Assembly (NCBI RefSeq): GCF_000003195.3
Contig: NC_012872.2
Span: 22,902,066-22,966,065 of the forward strand
DNA from: Sorghum bicolor
Lineage: Eukaryota > Streptophyta > Magnoliopsida > Poales > Poaceae
Direction: 5' to 3'
Length of the DNA: 64,000 nt
Of the stretch, positions 54,989 to 64,000 are shown one piece after another (position 1 is the first letter of the stretch; each line of letters begins with the position of its first letter). A program made the translations under genes and the position numbers. The notes under the pieces are model-generated. The model was given only the letters and a program-made list of their open reading frames with translations, was not told the DNA's origin and did not search any database.

Positions 54989-57900
54989 TGTGGCAGAACC
55001 TCCTCAGAGTGCTGGCTCCATTGTACGTTATACCATTTGGTGGTTGTCCTTCGAGTAACTCTAGCTTTTTGATCCAGTACTCGGATAGGATATTCCGAAT
55101 AAGTTAGATCTGGTTCAAGCTTTACATCTTCAATATCTTGAACTCGATCTGGTACCCGAAGACACTTTTTCAGTTGAGACACATGGAACACATTATGTAC
55201 CCCGGATAATCGTTCGGGCAGTTTAAGGCGGTAAGCGACTTGCCCACATCGGTCAATAATTGGAAATGGACCAATGTAACGAGGCGCTAACTTGCCTTTA
55301 ACACCAAAACGATTTACTCCTTTCATTGGGGATACTTTCAAATACACATGATCACCTGTGGCGAACTTTAATGGTCGACGTCTTTTATCAACGTAACTTT
55401 TCTGTCGGGACTGAGCAACTTTCAAGTTATTTTGGATTTGTTTCACTTTGTTTTCAGTCTCTTTCACTAAGTCAACTCCGAAGAACCATCTTTCTCCAGG
55501 TTCCGACCAGTGTAACGGAGTTCGACATCGGCGACCATACAGTGCCTCAAAGGGAGCCATTTTGATACTCTCTTGATAGCTATTATTGTAGGAAAATTCT
55601 GCTAGAGGCAAGCAGTCATCCCACTTATCTGGAAAATTCAGGGCACAAGATCTTAATAGATCTTCTAGGGTTTGATTTACCCTTTCAGTTTGCCCACCAG
55701 TTTGAGGGTGGTAGGCTGTGCTGTATAAAAGCTTAGTGCCCAGGGACTCATGTAAACATTTCCAGAACTGGGAGACAAATTGTGTGCCTCTATCTGACAC
55801 TATTGTCTTTGGCACCCCATGCAGACTTAGGATACGGTCGAAATAAATCTTAGCATAGGTGGAGGCAGGATACAATAGCTTTACCGGCAGAAAATGTGCT
55901 GTTTTGGTGAGACGATCTACTATGACCCAAATGGAATCAAAGCCCTTGGCCGTCTTGGGCAATCCTACTATGAAATCCATACTTATGTCATCCCATTTCC
56001 ATGCGGGGATAGGCAAAGGTTGCAACTCCCCAGCGGATTTGAGATGAATGGCTTTGACCTTTCGACAGGTGTCACATTGGGCCACATAGCGAGCTATTTC
56101 TATCTTCATTTTTGTCCACCAAAACCTTTGCTTCAGGTCCTGATACATCTTATTGCTTCCCGGATGAATGGAATACCTCGTGGTATGAGCTTCATCCAGG
56201 ATTTGCTGACGTAGCTCAGGTACCTTTGGAACCACTAACCGGTTCTTAAACCAGACTACTCCCGCATCATCCACCTTAAAGTCTGTGGGTGCTCTGTTAG
56301 AAACCTTCTCTTTAAGATGTCTCATGCCTTTGTTTTCTTTTTGTGCCTTTATGATTTGAGCCTCGAGATTGAAATCAATCTTTAGATTGGAAAGGCTTCC
56401 TTGGGAAATCATTTCTATTCCCAAGTTCTCTAGCTCTTGGCACAAAGTTATATCCCTAGGCGTCACTGTTAAACAATTACAGTGAGCCTTACGACTGAGG
56501 GCATCCGCCACTACATTTGCCTTGCCAGGGTGATAATGCACCTCAAGGTCGTAATCTTTAATTAGTTCTAGCCACCTTCGCTGGCGCATATTAAGCTCAG
56601 CTTGAGTAAAGATATACTTCAAGCTTTTGTGATCTGTATATAGATGACATGTGTTTCCCAACAAATAATGACGCCAGATCTTTAATGCATGTACCACGGC
56701 GGCTAGTTCGAGATCATGGGTTGGGTAATTCTCTTCATGAGGTTTGAGTTGTCTGGAAGCATATGCAATTACGCGACCCTCCTGCATCAGCACACAGCCT
56801 AACCCGATCCCTGATGCGTCACAATATACATCAAAGGGTTTTTCAATATCTGGCTGGGCTAGGACAGGTGCAGTTGTCAACAACCTTTTCAGAGTCTGAA
56901 AGGCTTGCTCACATTGGGGTGACCAAACAAATTTTGTTTGACTTTTGAGCAAGGTTGTGATTGGTTTGGCGACTCTGGAAAAGTCCGGGATGAAACGACG
57001 GTAATATCCCGCCATGCCCAGAAAACTACGGACCTCATGTACCGTAGTCGGGGGTTTCCAATTCAACACATCTTCTACCTTGCCTGGGTCTACAGCGACT
57101 CCTTCTGCTGATAATACATGACCCAGGAAATGGACTTCGTCCAGCCAGAACTCACATTTGCTGAACTTGGCATATAGCTGATGCTCCCTGAGACGGGTCA
57201 GCACGATTCTCAAGTGTTCAGCATGTTCCTTCTTAGTTTTGGAGTAAATCAAGATGTCATCGATGAAGACGACCACAAATTTGTCTAGTTCTGGCATGAA
57301 GACAGAGTTCATCAGGTACATAAAATGGGCCGGTGCGTTAGTCAACCCAAAAGACATCACCAAGTATTCATACAGCCCGTAACGGGTTGTGAAAGCAGTC
57401 TTGGGCACATCTTCCGGCCTAATTTTAATTTGGTGGTACCCTGATCTCAAATCAATTTTTGAGAACACTTTGGCCCCAGCTAGCTGGTCAAACAATAAGT
57501 CAATGCGGGGCAAAGGGTACTTGTTCTTAATCGTCACCTCATTCAGAGGACGATAGTCGACACACAGCCTTAATGTCTGATCTTTCTTCTTCACAAACAA
57601 GGCTGGGCAACCCCATGGAGAAGAACTGGGCTGAATAAAACCCTTCTGCAACAACTCTTGTAATTGGGTTTTTAATTCAGCCAGCTCTTTCGGTGCCATT
57701 CTGTAGGCCCTTCGAGATATTGGGGCCGTTCCTGGTTTCAATTCTATACTGAATTGTACATCCCGGTCCGGAGGCAGACCTGGTAAGTCTTCAGGAAATA
57801 CATCCGGGAAATCTCGAACTACCGGGATATCTTTAACTTCAGACACATTTGCGGCATGAACTTGCCCAATTGTTCGTTTGGGAGTAACTAATTGGATTAG

Positions 57901-59454
57901 CAAATAAGAATTCTCATTGGGCAATGGGATTTTAATGGTTCGGTGCAAAGTGTCTAGCACAACCCCTCGTTGCGCCATCCAGTTCATGCCTAAGATGACA
58001 TCCATTTCTTGGTCCTTAAGAACAATCATGCTAGTAGGAAAATTGTGCCCACCAAATTCGATGGGTACTTGGTGAACCATTTCTTTAGACATCAGCCGTC
58101 CTCCTGGCGACTGTATATAAAAATGATCTTGTGTTTCCCCAATAGGTATGCCATGCTTTAACACAAAGGTGCGATTGATAAATGTATGGGATGCACCAGA
58201 ATCAAAGAGCATTAAAGCAGGATGCTTCGCAACAGGAAACGTACCCATCATCACTGGTTCACCCTCTGGAATTGTCTCCACTTCAGTATGGAAGACTTGC
58301 CCTGTCTTCTTTACCGGTCTACCCTTTTGTATCTGTTGCCCTTTTTGAACCCCAGTTCTGAACTGACCCGGCTGGGGTTGGCCCATAGGTGGCCTTGGAA
58401 AGGTAGGGTTGGTTTGACGGGGAAAAGGGCACTCTTTAGAGAAATGCCCAGGTTTACCACAATTGAAGCAAGGGTAATTGTGGCTGGGCGGAGCAGTAGG
58501 GCGAACACTCGGGGCGTTCGGCTGGCGTGGTGCAAAAGCGATGGCAGTAGGTCGAGAATATACCTGCTGCCCGGGTCTGTACTGTGGAGGGGAGAAAGGA
58601 CCACGATAAGGTAACGGCGTTTGGAAACGTCCGTGGCCCTGTGGATGATAAATGATCCTCTGGCGCTTTTGACCGCGACCAAAGAAAGAAGAGGAAGCAG
58701 CCTTCTTCTTGGCTTCCTTATGTTTCCTATTCTTTTCCTCTGAGGCGATAGCAATATTTACCGCCTCATAGAAAGTAGCATTTTGGCAAGTGGTCATCAT
58801 GGTCTGAAGTTTAGTATTTAGACCACGCATGAAACAGGCTTTCCTCTTTCTGTCAGTGTTCACATGATCCGTGGCATATTGAGAGAGATGATTAAACCTT
58901 GCCACGTATTCCATAACACTTTTATCGCCTTGCTGCAAGGCGAGAAACTCTTCGGCCTTCATGGCCATGAGCCCTTCGGGGATGTAGTGGGCGCGGAACG
59001 CGTCCCTAAATTCAGTCCAAGTGACTTGGTGTCCGGGAGCTTGAATAGCTAAGAAGTTCTCCCACCATGCACCTGCAGCTCCCCGAAGCTGCTGAGCTGC
59101 AAATAAGGGTTTCTGAGTTTCTGAACACTGAATCAAACTGAACTTATGCTCCATAGTTCGGAGCCAGTCATCCGCTTCTAAAGGCTCATCGGCCTTAGTG
59201 AACACCGGGGGCCTGGTCTCGGTGAAGTCCACATACCGAGCCTCTCCGTCCCCGTTGCGCGGTGCCCTGAAGTTTGGAGCAGGGTGTGTTTGACGCTGTG
59301 CTAGCTCGCGCAGCAAGCGAGCGTTGTCAGTTGTGGCACTTAGCAGGACAGCAATGGCGTCAGCCAAAGAAGGTGGAGCAGGTGGAGGGTTGGGGATATC
59401 ATCCCCTCCCTGGGATGTCCCAGCCCCATCGGATCCGCGAGTACGCATCGGCAT
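54973..59454 (-). CDS. gag-pol: E gag-pol polyprotein, 1493 codons, chromodomain truncated
   Basis: The only uninterrupted gag-pol in the window; start ATG 59454. Gag at about residues 75-240 (A-A-G-A-W-W-E-N-F, then F-R-A-H-Y-I-P); zinc knuckle [14 protein letters not shown] at about 329-342; protease D-S-G-A-S-H about 415-420; RT with [10 protein letters not shown] and catalytic F-I-D-D near 729; RNase H from Y-C-D-A-S-G (about 876) to A-D-A-L-S-R-K (about 985). Integrase: H, H and C-D-T-C about 1088-1128, then D (about 1160), D (V-S-D-R-G-T, 1219) and E (Q-T-E-R-V-N, 1256). A chromodomain begins at about 1456 ([10 protein letters not shown]) but runs after S-E-E into LTR-end codons and then satellite, stopping at 54973. 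Catalytic residues all look intact; chromatin targeting should be lost. Confidence 0.92.
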   Translation of the reverse strand: MPMRTRGSDGAGTSQGGDDIPNPPPAPPSLADAIAVLLSATTDNARLLRELAQRQTHPAPNFRAPRNGDGEARYVDFTETRPPVFTKADEPLEADDWLRTMEHKFSLIQCSETQKPLFAAQQLRGAAGAWWENFLAIQAPGHQVTWTEFRDAFRAHYIPEGLMAMKAEEFLALQQGDKSVMEYVARFNHLSQYATDHVNTDRKRKACFMRGLNTKLQTMMTTCQNATFYEAVNIAIASEEKNRKHKEAKKKAASSSFFGRGQKRQRIIYHPQGHGRFQTPLPYRGPFSPPQYRPGQQVYSRPTAIAFAPRQPNAPSVRPTAPPSHNYPCFNCGKPGHFSKECPFPRQTNPTFPRPPMGQPQPGQFRTGVQKGQQIQKGRPVKKTGQVFHTEVETIPEGEPVMMGTFPVAKHPALMLFDSGASHTFINRTFVLKHGIPIGETQDHFYIQSPGGRLMSKEMVHQVPIEFGGHNFPTSMIVLKDQEMDVILGMNWMAQRGVVLDTLHRTIKIPLPNENSYLLIQLVTPKRTIGQVHAANVSEVKDIPVVRDFPDVFPEDLPGLPPDRDVQFSIELKPGTAPISRRAYRMAPKELAELKTQLQELLQKGFIQPSSSPWGCPALFVKKKDQTLRLCVDYRPLNEVTIKNKYPLPRIDLLFDQLAGAKVFSKIDLRSGYHQIKIRPEDVPKTAFTTRYGLYEYLVMSFGLTNAPAHFMYLMNSVFMPELDKFVVVFIDDILIYSKTKKEHAEHLRIVLTRLREHQLYAKFSKCEFWLDEVHFLGHVLSAEGVAVDPGKVEDVLNWKPPTTVHEVRSFLGMAGYYRRFIPDFSRVAKPITTLLKSQTKFVWSPQCEQAFQTLKRLLTTAPVLAQPDIEKPFDVYCDASGIGLGCVLMQEGRVIAYASRQLKPHEENYPTHDLELAAVVHALKIWRHYLLGNTCHLYTDHKSLKYIFTQAELNMRQRRWLELIKDYDLEVHYHPGKANVVADALSRKAHCNCLTVTPRDITLCQELENLGIEMISQGSLSNLKIDFNLEAQIIKAQKENKGMRHLKEKVSNRAPTDFKVDDAGVVWFKNRLVVPKVPELRQQILDEAHTTRYSIHPGSNKMYQDLKQRFWWTKMKIEIARYVAQCDTCRKVKAIHLKSAGELQPLPIPAWKWDDISMDFIVGLPKTAKGFDSIWVIVDRLTKTAHFLPVKLLYPASTYAKIYFDRILSLHGVPKTIVSDRGTQFVSQFWKCLHESLGTKLLYSTAYHPQTGGQTERVNQTLEDLLRSCALNFPDKWDDCLPLAEFSYNNSYQESIKMAPFEALYGRRCRTPLHWSEPGERWFFGVDLVKETENKVKQIQNNLKVAQSRQKSYVDKRRRPLKFATGDHVYLKVSPMKGVNRFGVKGKLAPRYIGPFPIIDRCGQVAYRLKLPERLSGVHNVFHVSQLKKCLRVPDRVQDIEDVKLEPDLTYSEYPIRVLDQKARVTRRTTTKWYNVQWSQHSEEVLPHRAST

Positions 59455-59667
59455 CTGTTACAAGAATCGTAGATACCTGTTACCACGTAAAATTCATAAC
59501 ACAGAACATATCTTACATTCTTTCATTCACTTATTAAACATTAGTTCAACACACCAAGAGTAAACAGGTTCAACTTCTCAAACCGAAAGAAAACTTATAT
59601 TACAAACCCGAACCCCACTACGGCAAGCTAGGACTCCTACTACGACGTTGCCCTCGGTTTCACCGAA

Positions 59668-60372
59668 CTAATCGGTGTGGCCAGAGCTGTAGCCCGGGTC
59701 GTCATTGCCATCATCTTGATTACCCCCTGGGTTGTGGTCATCGGGGTCGGACTCCTCTTCATCACTGAGGCCTGGATCGGGTTCTCCACCGTCTGCCAAC
59801 TCGCCATCTGTATCCATTTCTCCTTCGCCGGGAGGTGGGTGGAGTTGATGATACAGATTAAATGCAATATCACGATACTGCATAGCCAAGTCATTGACTG
59901 TATCCAAGTGATGTGCCAGCTCCAGTTTCTCCAGCTGGAGCTGGTCCTCTCGTTGCCACGCGACATCCCGTTGTGCGGTGACCGTGGCCACCATCTTCAC
60001 ATACAAATCCTTAAGATACTTTGCCTTGCCCAACTTTGCGTTCATCCTAGTTAGCTCATGCCTATGGGTGCTCCTAGCTTCTTCCTCTCGGGCAATGGCT
60101 GCATTCCGCTCCTCCACCATCCGGGACAACATAGCTTCACAATTTTCTGTAGCTTGTTTTGCTTTGGCCAGTTGAGCTTTAAGTTTGCCAATCTCCATAA
60201 CGTTGTACATTCTCTCTCTCATCACCTCAGTCAACTCGGCGGACAACCTGTCCACCTCCTGCTGAGGCGGTGAACGACTACTACTGGCTTGATCACTGCG
60301 TGGAGCTAGCTGATGTCGGGGAACTCCTTTTGGACCGGTCCGCTTACGCGGGGTCTGCTTCTGACGAGCCAT
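59668..60372 (-). CDS. E ORF0: coiled-coil protein upstream of gag
   Basis: 234 codons, same strand as gag-pol, between PBS and gag; 213 bp separate its stop from the gag ATG. Basic N-terminus (M-A-R-Q-K-Q-T-P-R-K-R-T, possible nuclear localisation), a long heptad-type coiled coil at about residues 38-165 rich in Glu/Lys/Ala/Leu, and an acidic Asp/Glu/Gly tail. Elements of the RIRE3/RIRE8 type are known to carry an extra ORF here; function unknown. The frame is fully open, which argues for constraint or recent insertion. Confidence 0.75.
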   Translation of the reverse strand: MARQKQTPRKRTGPKGVPRHQLAPRSDQASSSRSPPQQEVDRLSAELTEVMRERMYNVMEIGKLKAQLAKAKQATENCEAMLSRMVEERNAAIAREEEARSTHRHELTRMNAKLGKAKYLKDLYVKMVATVTAQRDVAWQREDQLQLEKLELAHHLDTVNDLAMQYRDIAFNLYHQLHPPPGEGEMDTDGELADGGEPDPGLSDEEESDPDDHNPGGNQDDGNDDPGYSSGHTD

Positions 60373-60730
60373 CCTGTAGAGGGTAAGTTTAGATTAGTAA
60401 GAGAGACCTTAAAGGTTAGCAAGAATAGGATTGATTCTATTCGCCCAACCCAACAAGGAGGAAGGAACTTATCCAGTTAATACATCATGATGCATGCACG
60501 AACTTACGATTCCTACTAACAATTCGTAACAACAGTACCTTAAATTTTTACAACATAGGGCAATACTATAGGTTGCTCCTCCATACCACTTCAAAAATTC
60601 TAAGAAAGCCTATAGACAGGGGTAGATTAGGACTAAGCACTTGGACTCAAAATAGGCAGGTTCATAATATTAGTTCCAAACGAATTTTTGAAGTTTCTCA
60701 AAAGGTTCAGCAGTCATCTTAGCAACGAAT
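60373..60730 (-). other. E leader between PBS and ORF0
   Basis: Untranslated leader; no coding recognised. Confidence 0.6.
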
Positions 60731-60742
60731 GCTCTGATACCA
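60731..60742 (-). promoter_or_regulatory. Primer-binding site of E (initiator-Met tRNA)
   Basis: Minus strand TGGTATCAGAGC, two bases after the LTR end CCACA at 60745. Confidence 0.93.
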
Positions 60743-60744
60743 GC

Positions 60745-63700
60745 TGTGGCAGAACCTCCTAAGTGTTTGGGCCCACCGACACCTGCCATTGTCCTAAGGA
60801 CCTCTGACGGTGATGCCGGGAGTCCTTCCACTTTAGAAGTCCGATGAGCATTGCTGGGCGCTCATTCCACTGTTACCTGTGGCGTACCAAGCTGGCTCGT
60901 CCTGACCACTGGTAATGGTCAAACAACGAGAACTGCTTCTTCTCGCCCTTACAGGATAGCAAGTGGCCACCTTAACACCAGGATCATTCGTTGCGAAGAT
61001 AAAGCAGTAACTCAACGACACAAGACCAAAATAATCTTTCAGAGTGAAACAGCGGAAGTATTACATAACTTAATTTATAAAAGGAGTTCTTCCAAATAGT
61101 AGAGTGTTATTACAAGCCTGGTCCAGCGGAGCAACAGAGACTTTAGTACAGACAGAACAAATTTACAGACCCTGCCCATGGGTCGCGCTCATTCTTCTTC
61201 GTCGTCAACCTCGACGACGGTCACACAACAGGGTCCGAAACAAGTCGGCTCCTGAGCTTCACCTGCAACAGGGGTATTGAAACCCTGAGTACGGGAGTAC
61301 TCAACAAGACTTATCCGACGGGAAAAGAGGAGAATTTAGGGATGCAGGCTTAGGGTAGACAAGGGGTGGCTGAGCAAGGAGCCAAAGTGTTTTGCGTAAA
61401 GCTTACTAGTAGTGCATCCTTATTTTCAAGTTTTACCCCGAATTCCTCCCTCGCAGAGGCAGAGGAATTCGAGGATAGTCTAACTGGTTGTTCCCCACAG
61501 ACGAATCCGTGAGTTCCTAGTCCTATCATTAAGTATTATTCATCGATGGCCATAGCTTCATGTCGCTATGAGTCCGGGAATTGGGATCCGAACCTCATAA
61601 GATATTTTCCCCTTTCTCATTTTATCACTTAGTTGCATATTTAACTACGATGAGGGTCGAAGGAATTGAGTCTCCCAATCGGGGAGCAACGACGATTCGA
61701 ATCGCTTAGCAATCCAGCTGGAGTTCCTAACCACCCGACATATGTAGAACCAAATCTTGCATATGTCAACCCAAATCAAGCTCTCCCCAAATCTGACCAG
61801 GTTCGCGGCACCCGAGAGCACAGTACTCCACCATCCTACAGCCGATCTAGATGTTTTCCGATCATCTCAGATCCGTAAGGTGGGTACATACTACTCTCGC
61901 CATCTTTCCACTCCCAGTGCGCGAGTAGCTGTTCGCATCGAGGGATCATAAGACCGGGCTTACCGAAGGCAAGTGGCTAGTACTATAAATTCTCAACCCA
62001 GCAGGCCATCAACGGACCGGTCCTTAACCGACACAGTTGGAGACACTACTTTAAGACTCCATTCTTAAAGCAAGTCCACCGACCGGTCTCAAGTTAAAAC
62101 ATCATTGACCATAAGTGCATCCCACAACAACCCTTCAAACTTTCTTGTTTAAAAACCTATCTAGTAGCAGGGTTAAGCATCGCTACGCAGTTTTAAAATA
62201 AAACAGGTGTCAAGGACAGGATAATAGATATCAAGGTAGTAAATGCAACAAGTAGGTTAACCCAATTCTTAACTACATAATGCAGCATTTTCAATTCATA
62301 AGTGATAAAAGATTTAAAACATCTAAGGAGGGGTTAATGCATCCGGGGCTTGCCTTGGTTGCAGGGCAGAGAGGGACCCTCGGAGACTTCCCAAGTCTCG
62401 GATCCGACTTCCTCGAACGGAGCACCGACCTCGGGGTTCGGTTCAACGGGCGCTCCTTCGGTCACGGACACTATACGCGAAATGATGAATGCTTATGATA
62501 TGCGTATGGCAATTATGCAAGATGGACCGAATTAAGTACGATTTGCCTTTTTAATGCAATACAGAATTGTCACTAAATAAAGTTGTTTAACAAATTACTG
62601 TTTTTACCCAAGAGATTGCATTAGTAAATTAAAACTCCTTTTAATTTCTAATTATCCTGAATTAACTAATTATTAATCCTATTTACCTTAATTAACTCTT
62701 AATTAATTACTAATGACAGTAATTAAGCATTAGGGCTAAACAATAATTAAATGCCAAAGGTCATTAGGGTTAATGACCTCAGGTTATCACACAATCCAAA
62801 ATCACTCAACCCTAATTATGAGGATCTAAATAATCACTATTTAATTATTTTGGAATTATTATTTAAATGCTAAATAAGGGTTTATTAATATTTTAATCAA
62901 ACATTATCCAAATGCCACCAAATTTTGTGCGGAGCCAGTGAATACCACTCAGAGGCTCGCCACAATTTTTGGTGATTTTTGGACCTCCTAATAAATTACT
63001 AAAATTCCTAGAAGTTTTATTCACTAATTAAAGAGCCAATTTTTATAGACATGCAAACTATCAGAGAAATAAGTTCTAATATTTTTCCTAGGCTCTATAC
63101 CTTTCCTGGAACCTATCCAAAAAGTTTCACTATTTTTGGACCACTACACAATTCAATATTTAACTTCAAATATCAAACATTTTTAAACAAAAAGGAAAAA
63201 GAAAAAGTGCACTGTGCAGTGCTGGCGGCCTGCTCGGACCCGGCCCAAGACGGCCCGCGAGTTCTCCCGCGCGGACCGCGTGCGCTGCGGCCCCTCCTTC
63301 TCCCTCACGCGGACACTGACGGGCGGGACCCGCCCGTCAGGAGCGTCGCCTACCTCCCGCCACGGCTCCGGCGAGCTCAGGCTCAACGCCGGTGAGCTCC
63401 CGACTTCCGCAGTGAGGCGCGCTAGTTTCCCCGGTCCCTTGCGCACCTGCAGACCTTCTTTACACTCGCTCTCCCCCATCCTAGCCCCTGCGGCTACGAG
63501 CATGGCGGGTGGCCGCCTCGGCCGGGCACACACCGGTCGTTCCAAGCGAGTAGAGCGCAAGGTAAGCGGCGTAAGAGCATCGGTAGCTCACCGTGACTTC
63601 AACGAAGCAAGAATCAGCAGCGAAGAGGCGCGGAGTGACGCTGGCCACGGTGGCGTGCTCGCGGCGGCGCTCGGCCGGAGTTGTGGAAGGAAACAGCTCG

Positions 63701-64000
63701 GGTTGGGGTTACGGTAGGGTAGAGCGTGTGTTTGGGGGCGCAATCGGTGGCGGGGCTCACGGCGGAGCTGCTGGGGTGCTCAGGTGGCTTGGAACGGCAG
63801 CGAGTGAGGCGAATTGGAGAGGCGCAGGGAGCTCGTCGGCGATGAAGTTCAAGGAAAAGAAAAGAATGTCCCGGCCGACCGAGGCTTTATCCACACGACG
63901 GCGCTTGCGATGCGGATGAGGATGTCCACACGGAGCACAGCAGCAAGCAGCTGCGTGGCCAGCTGCGTGGCGTCGCGCGCGGAGGCGGTTCTGCCCCGGC
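60745..64000 (-). repeat. E 5' LTR, reverse, running off the window
   Basis: At least 3,256 bp. From the internal side: a conserved 900-bp end (shared with 49904-50820), an exon-like acidic ORF (62334-62470), an AT-rich block (62480-63190) and a GC-rich block (63190-64000). The same plan occurs in the forward E LTR and in F. The long GC-rich frames here (63183-63919, both strands) are not convincing genes. Confidence 0.82.
62334..62470 (-). other. Exon-like small acidic ORF inside E LTR
   Basis: On the minus strand, after a conserved acceptor TTTCGCGTATAG, an open frame of about 45 codons runs V-T-E-G-A-P-V-E-P-N-P-E-V-G, then E-T-W-E-V-S-E-G, and ends Q-G-K-P-R-M-H, TAA at 62336-62334. The forward E copy keeps the same frame except for a TGG-to-TAG change. 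F has a counterpart at 29681. The upstream exon would lie in the GC-rich block. Confidence 0.5.

Larger units (their letters stand above)
54973..60744 (-). mobile_element. E element, reverse: RIRE3/RIRE8-like Tekay chromovirus, 3' end deleted
   Basis: Interior of a minus-oriented gypsy element: PBS, ORF0, then one open gag-pol frame. At its 3' side the chromodomain is cut and only the last 16 bp of the 3' LTR remain (54989-55004), abutting the satellite. The 5' LTR begins at 60745. Extra ORF0 upstream of gag, very long LTRs and a chromodomain are traits of the RIRE3/RIRE8/Tekay (Del) group. Confidence 0.88.

Noticed and set aside
63183..63919. Overlapping GC-rich frames in the E LTR
   Set aside because: Same reasons as in F; no conservation of frame seen against 34117-34450.

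Overview
The window looks like (peri)centromeric DNA of an Andropogoneae grass (Sorghum/Saccharum/Miscanthus type). The evidence is nested plant LTR retrotransposons of the CRM, Athila, Tat and Tekay/Del (RIRE3/RIRE8-like) lineages, plus a 4 kb array of a 137-bp satellite whose monomer length and general sequence recall the sorghum/sugarcane centromere repeat CEN38/SCEN (name from memory, not searched). I see no host gene, tRNA or rRNA gene. Everything that codes is transposon-derived.

Layout. 1-17318: a decayed CRM-type element (CRM-A; 5' end outside the window) split by a nearly intact Tat element (2782-15024; two 692-bp LTRs, TSD CTAAC). 17319-18575 and 26615-26883: an Athila pol interrupted by a gag-only element 'C' (18576-26614; TSD ATAAG). 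27069-31239: a long Tekay/Del-like LTR 'F'. 31240-33752: the 3' end of a 'D' element (relative of C) with its LTR. 33753-38143: a forward 'E' LTR, interrupted by a solo D LTR (35743-36931; TSD GCTAC). 38144-38950: reverse piece of F. 38951-43156: a second CRM element (CRM-B) with intact 5' LTR, PBS and gag, truncated in pol. 43157-43863: remnant of a Tat relative. 43864-47155: 'G', a reverse non-autonomous element. 47156-49903: reverse D elements sharing an LTR. 49904-50820: reverse E LTR, then a 100-N gap. 50921-54988: satellite array. 54989-64000: reverse E element with one open 1493-codon gag-pol frame, an upstream ORF0, a PBS and more than 3.2 kb of LTR running off the window.

How the genes work together. 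Each autonomous element encodes Gag, protease, reverse transcriptase/RNase H and integrase. Tat also has a second RNase H and a convergent, spliced antisense gene with a plant mobile domain. C, D and G show gag remnants or no pol, and presumably rely on pol supplied by Athila-type relatives.

Most notable: (1) the hexamer GCCGAT/ATCGGC occurs about 90 times (by eye) in the 12.2-kb Tat element, in coding and non-coding DNA on both strands, and is also frequent in the diverged Tat remnant; (2) the intron-containing antisense gene with its own TATA box; (3) family-specific internal copies of the polypurine-tract box in C and G; (4) a small acidic exon-like ORF inside the Tekay-type LTRs; (5) the strict A/B dimer structure of the satellite and its recombination scars; (6) nonsense mutations in the CRM, Athila and Tat copies that are mostly C-to-T changes at methylatable sites.
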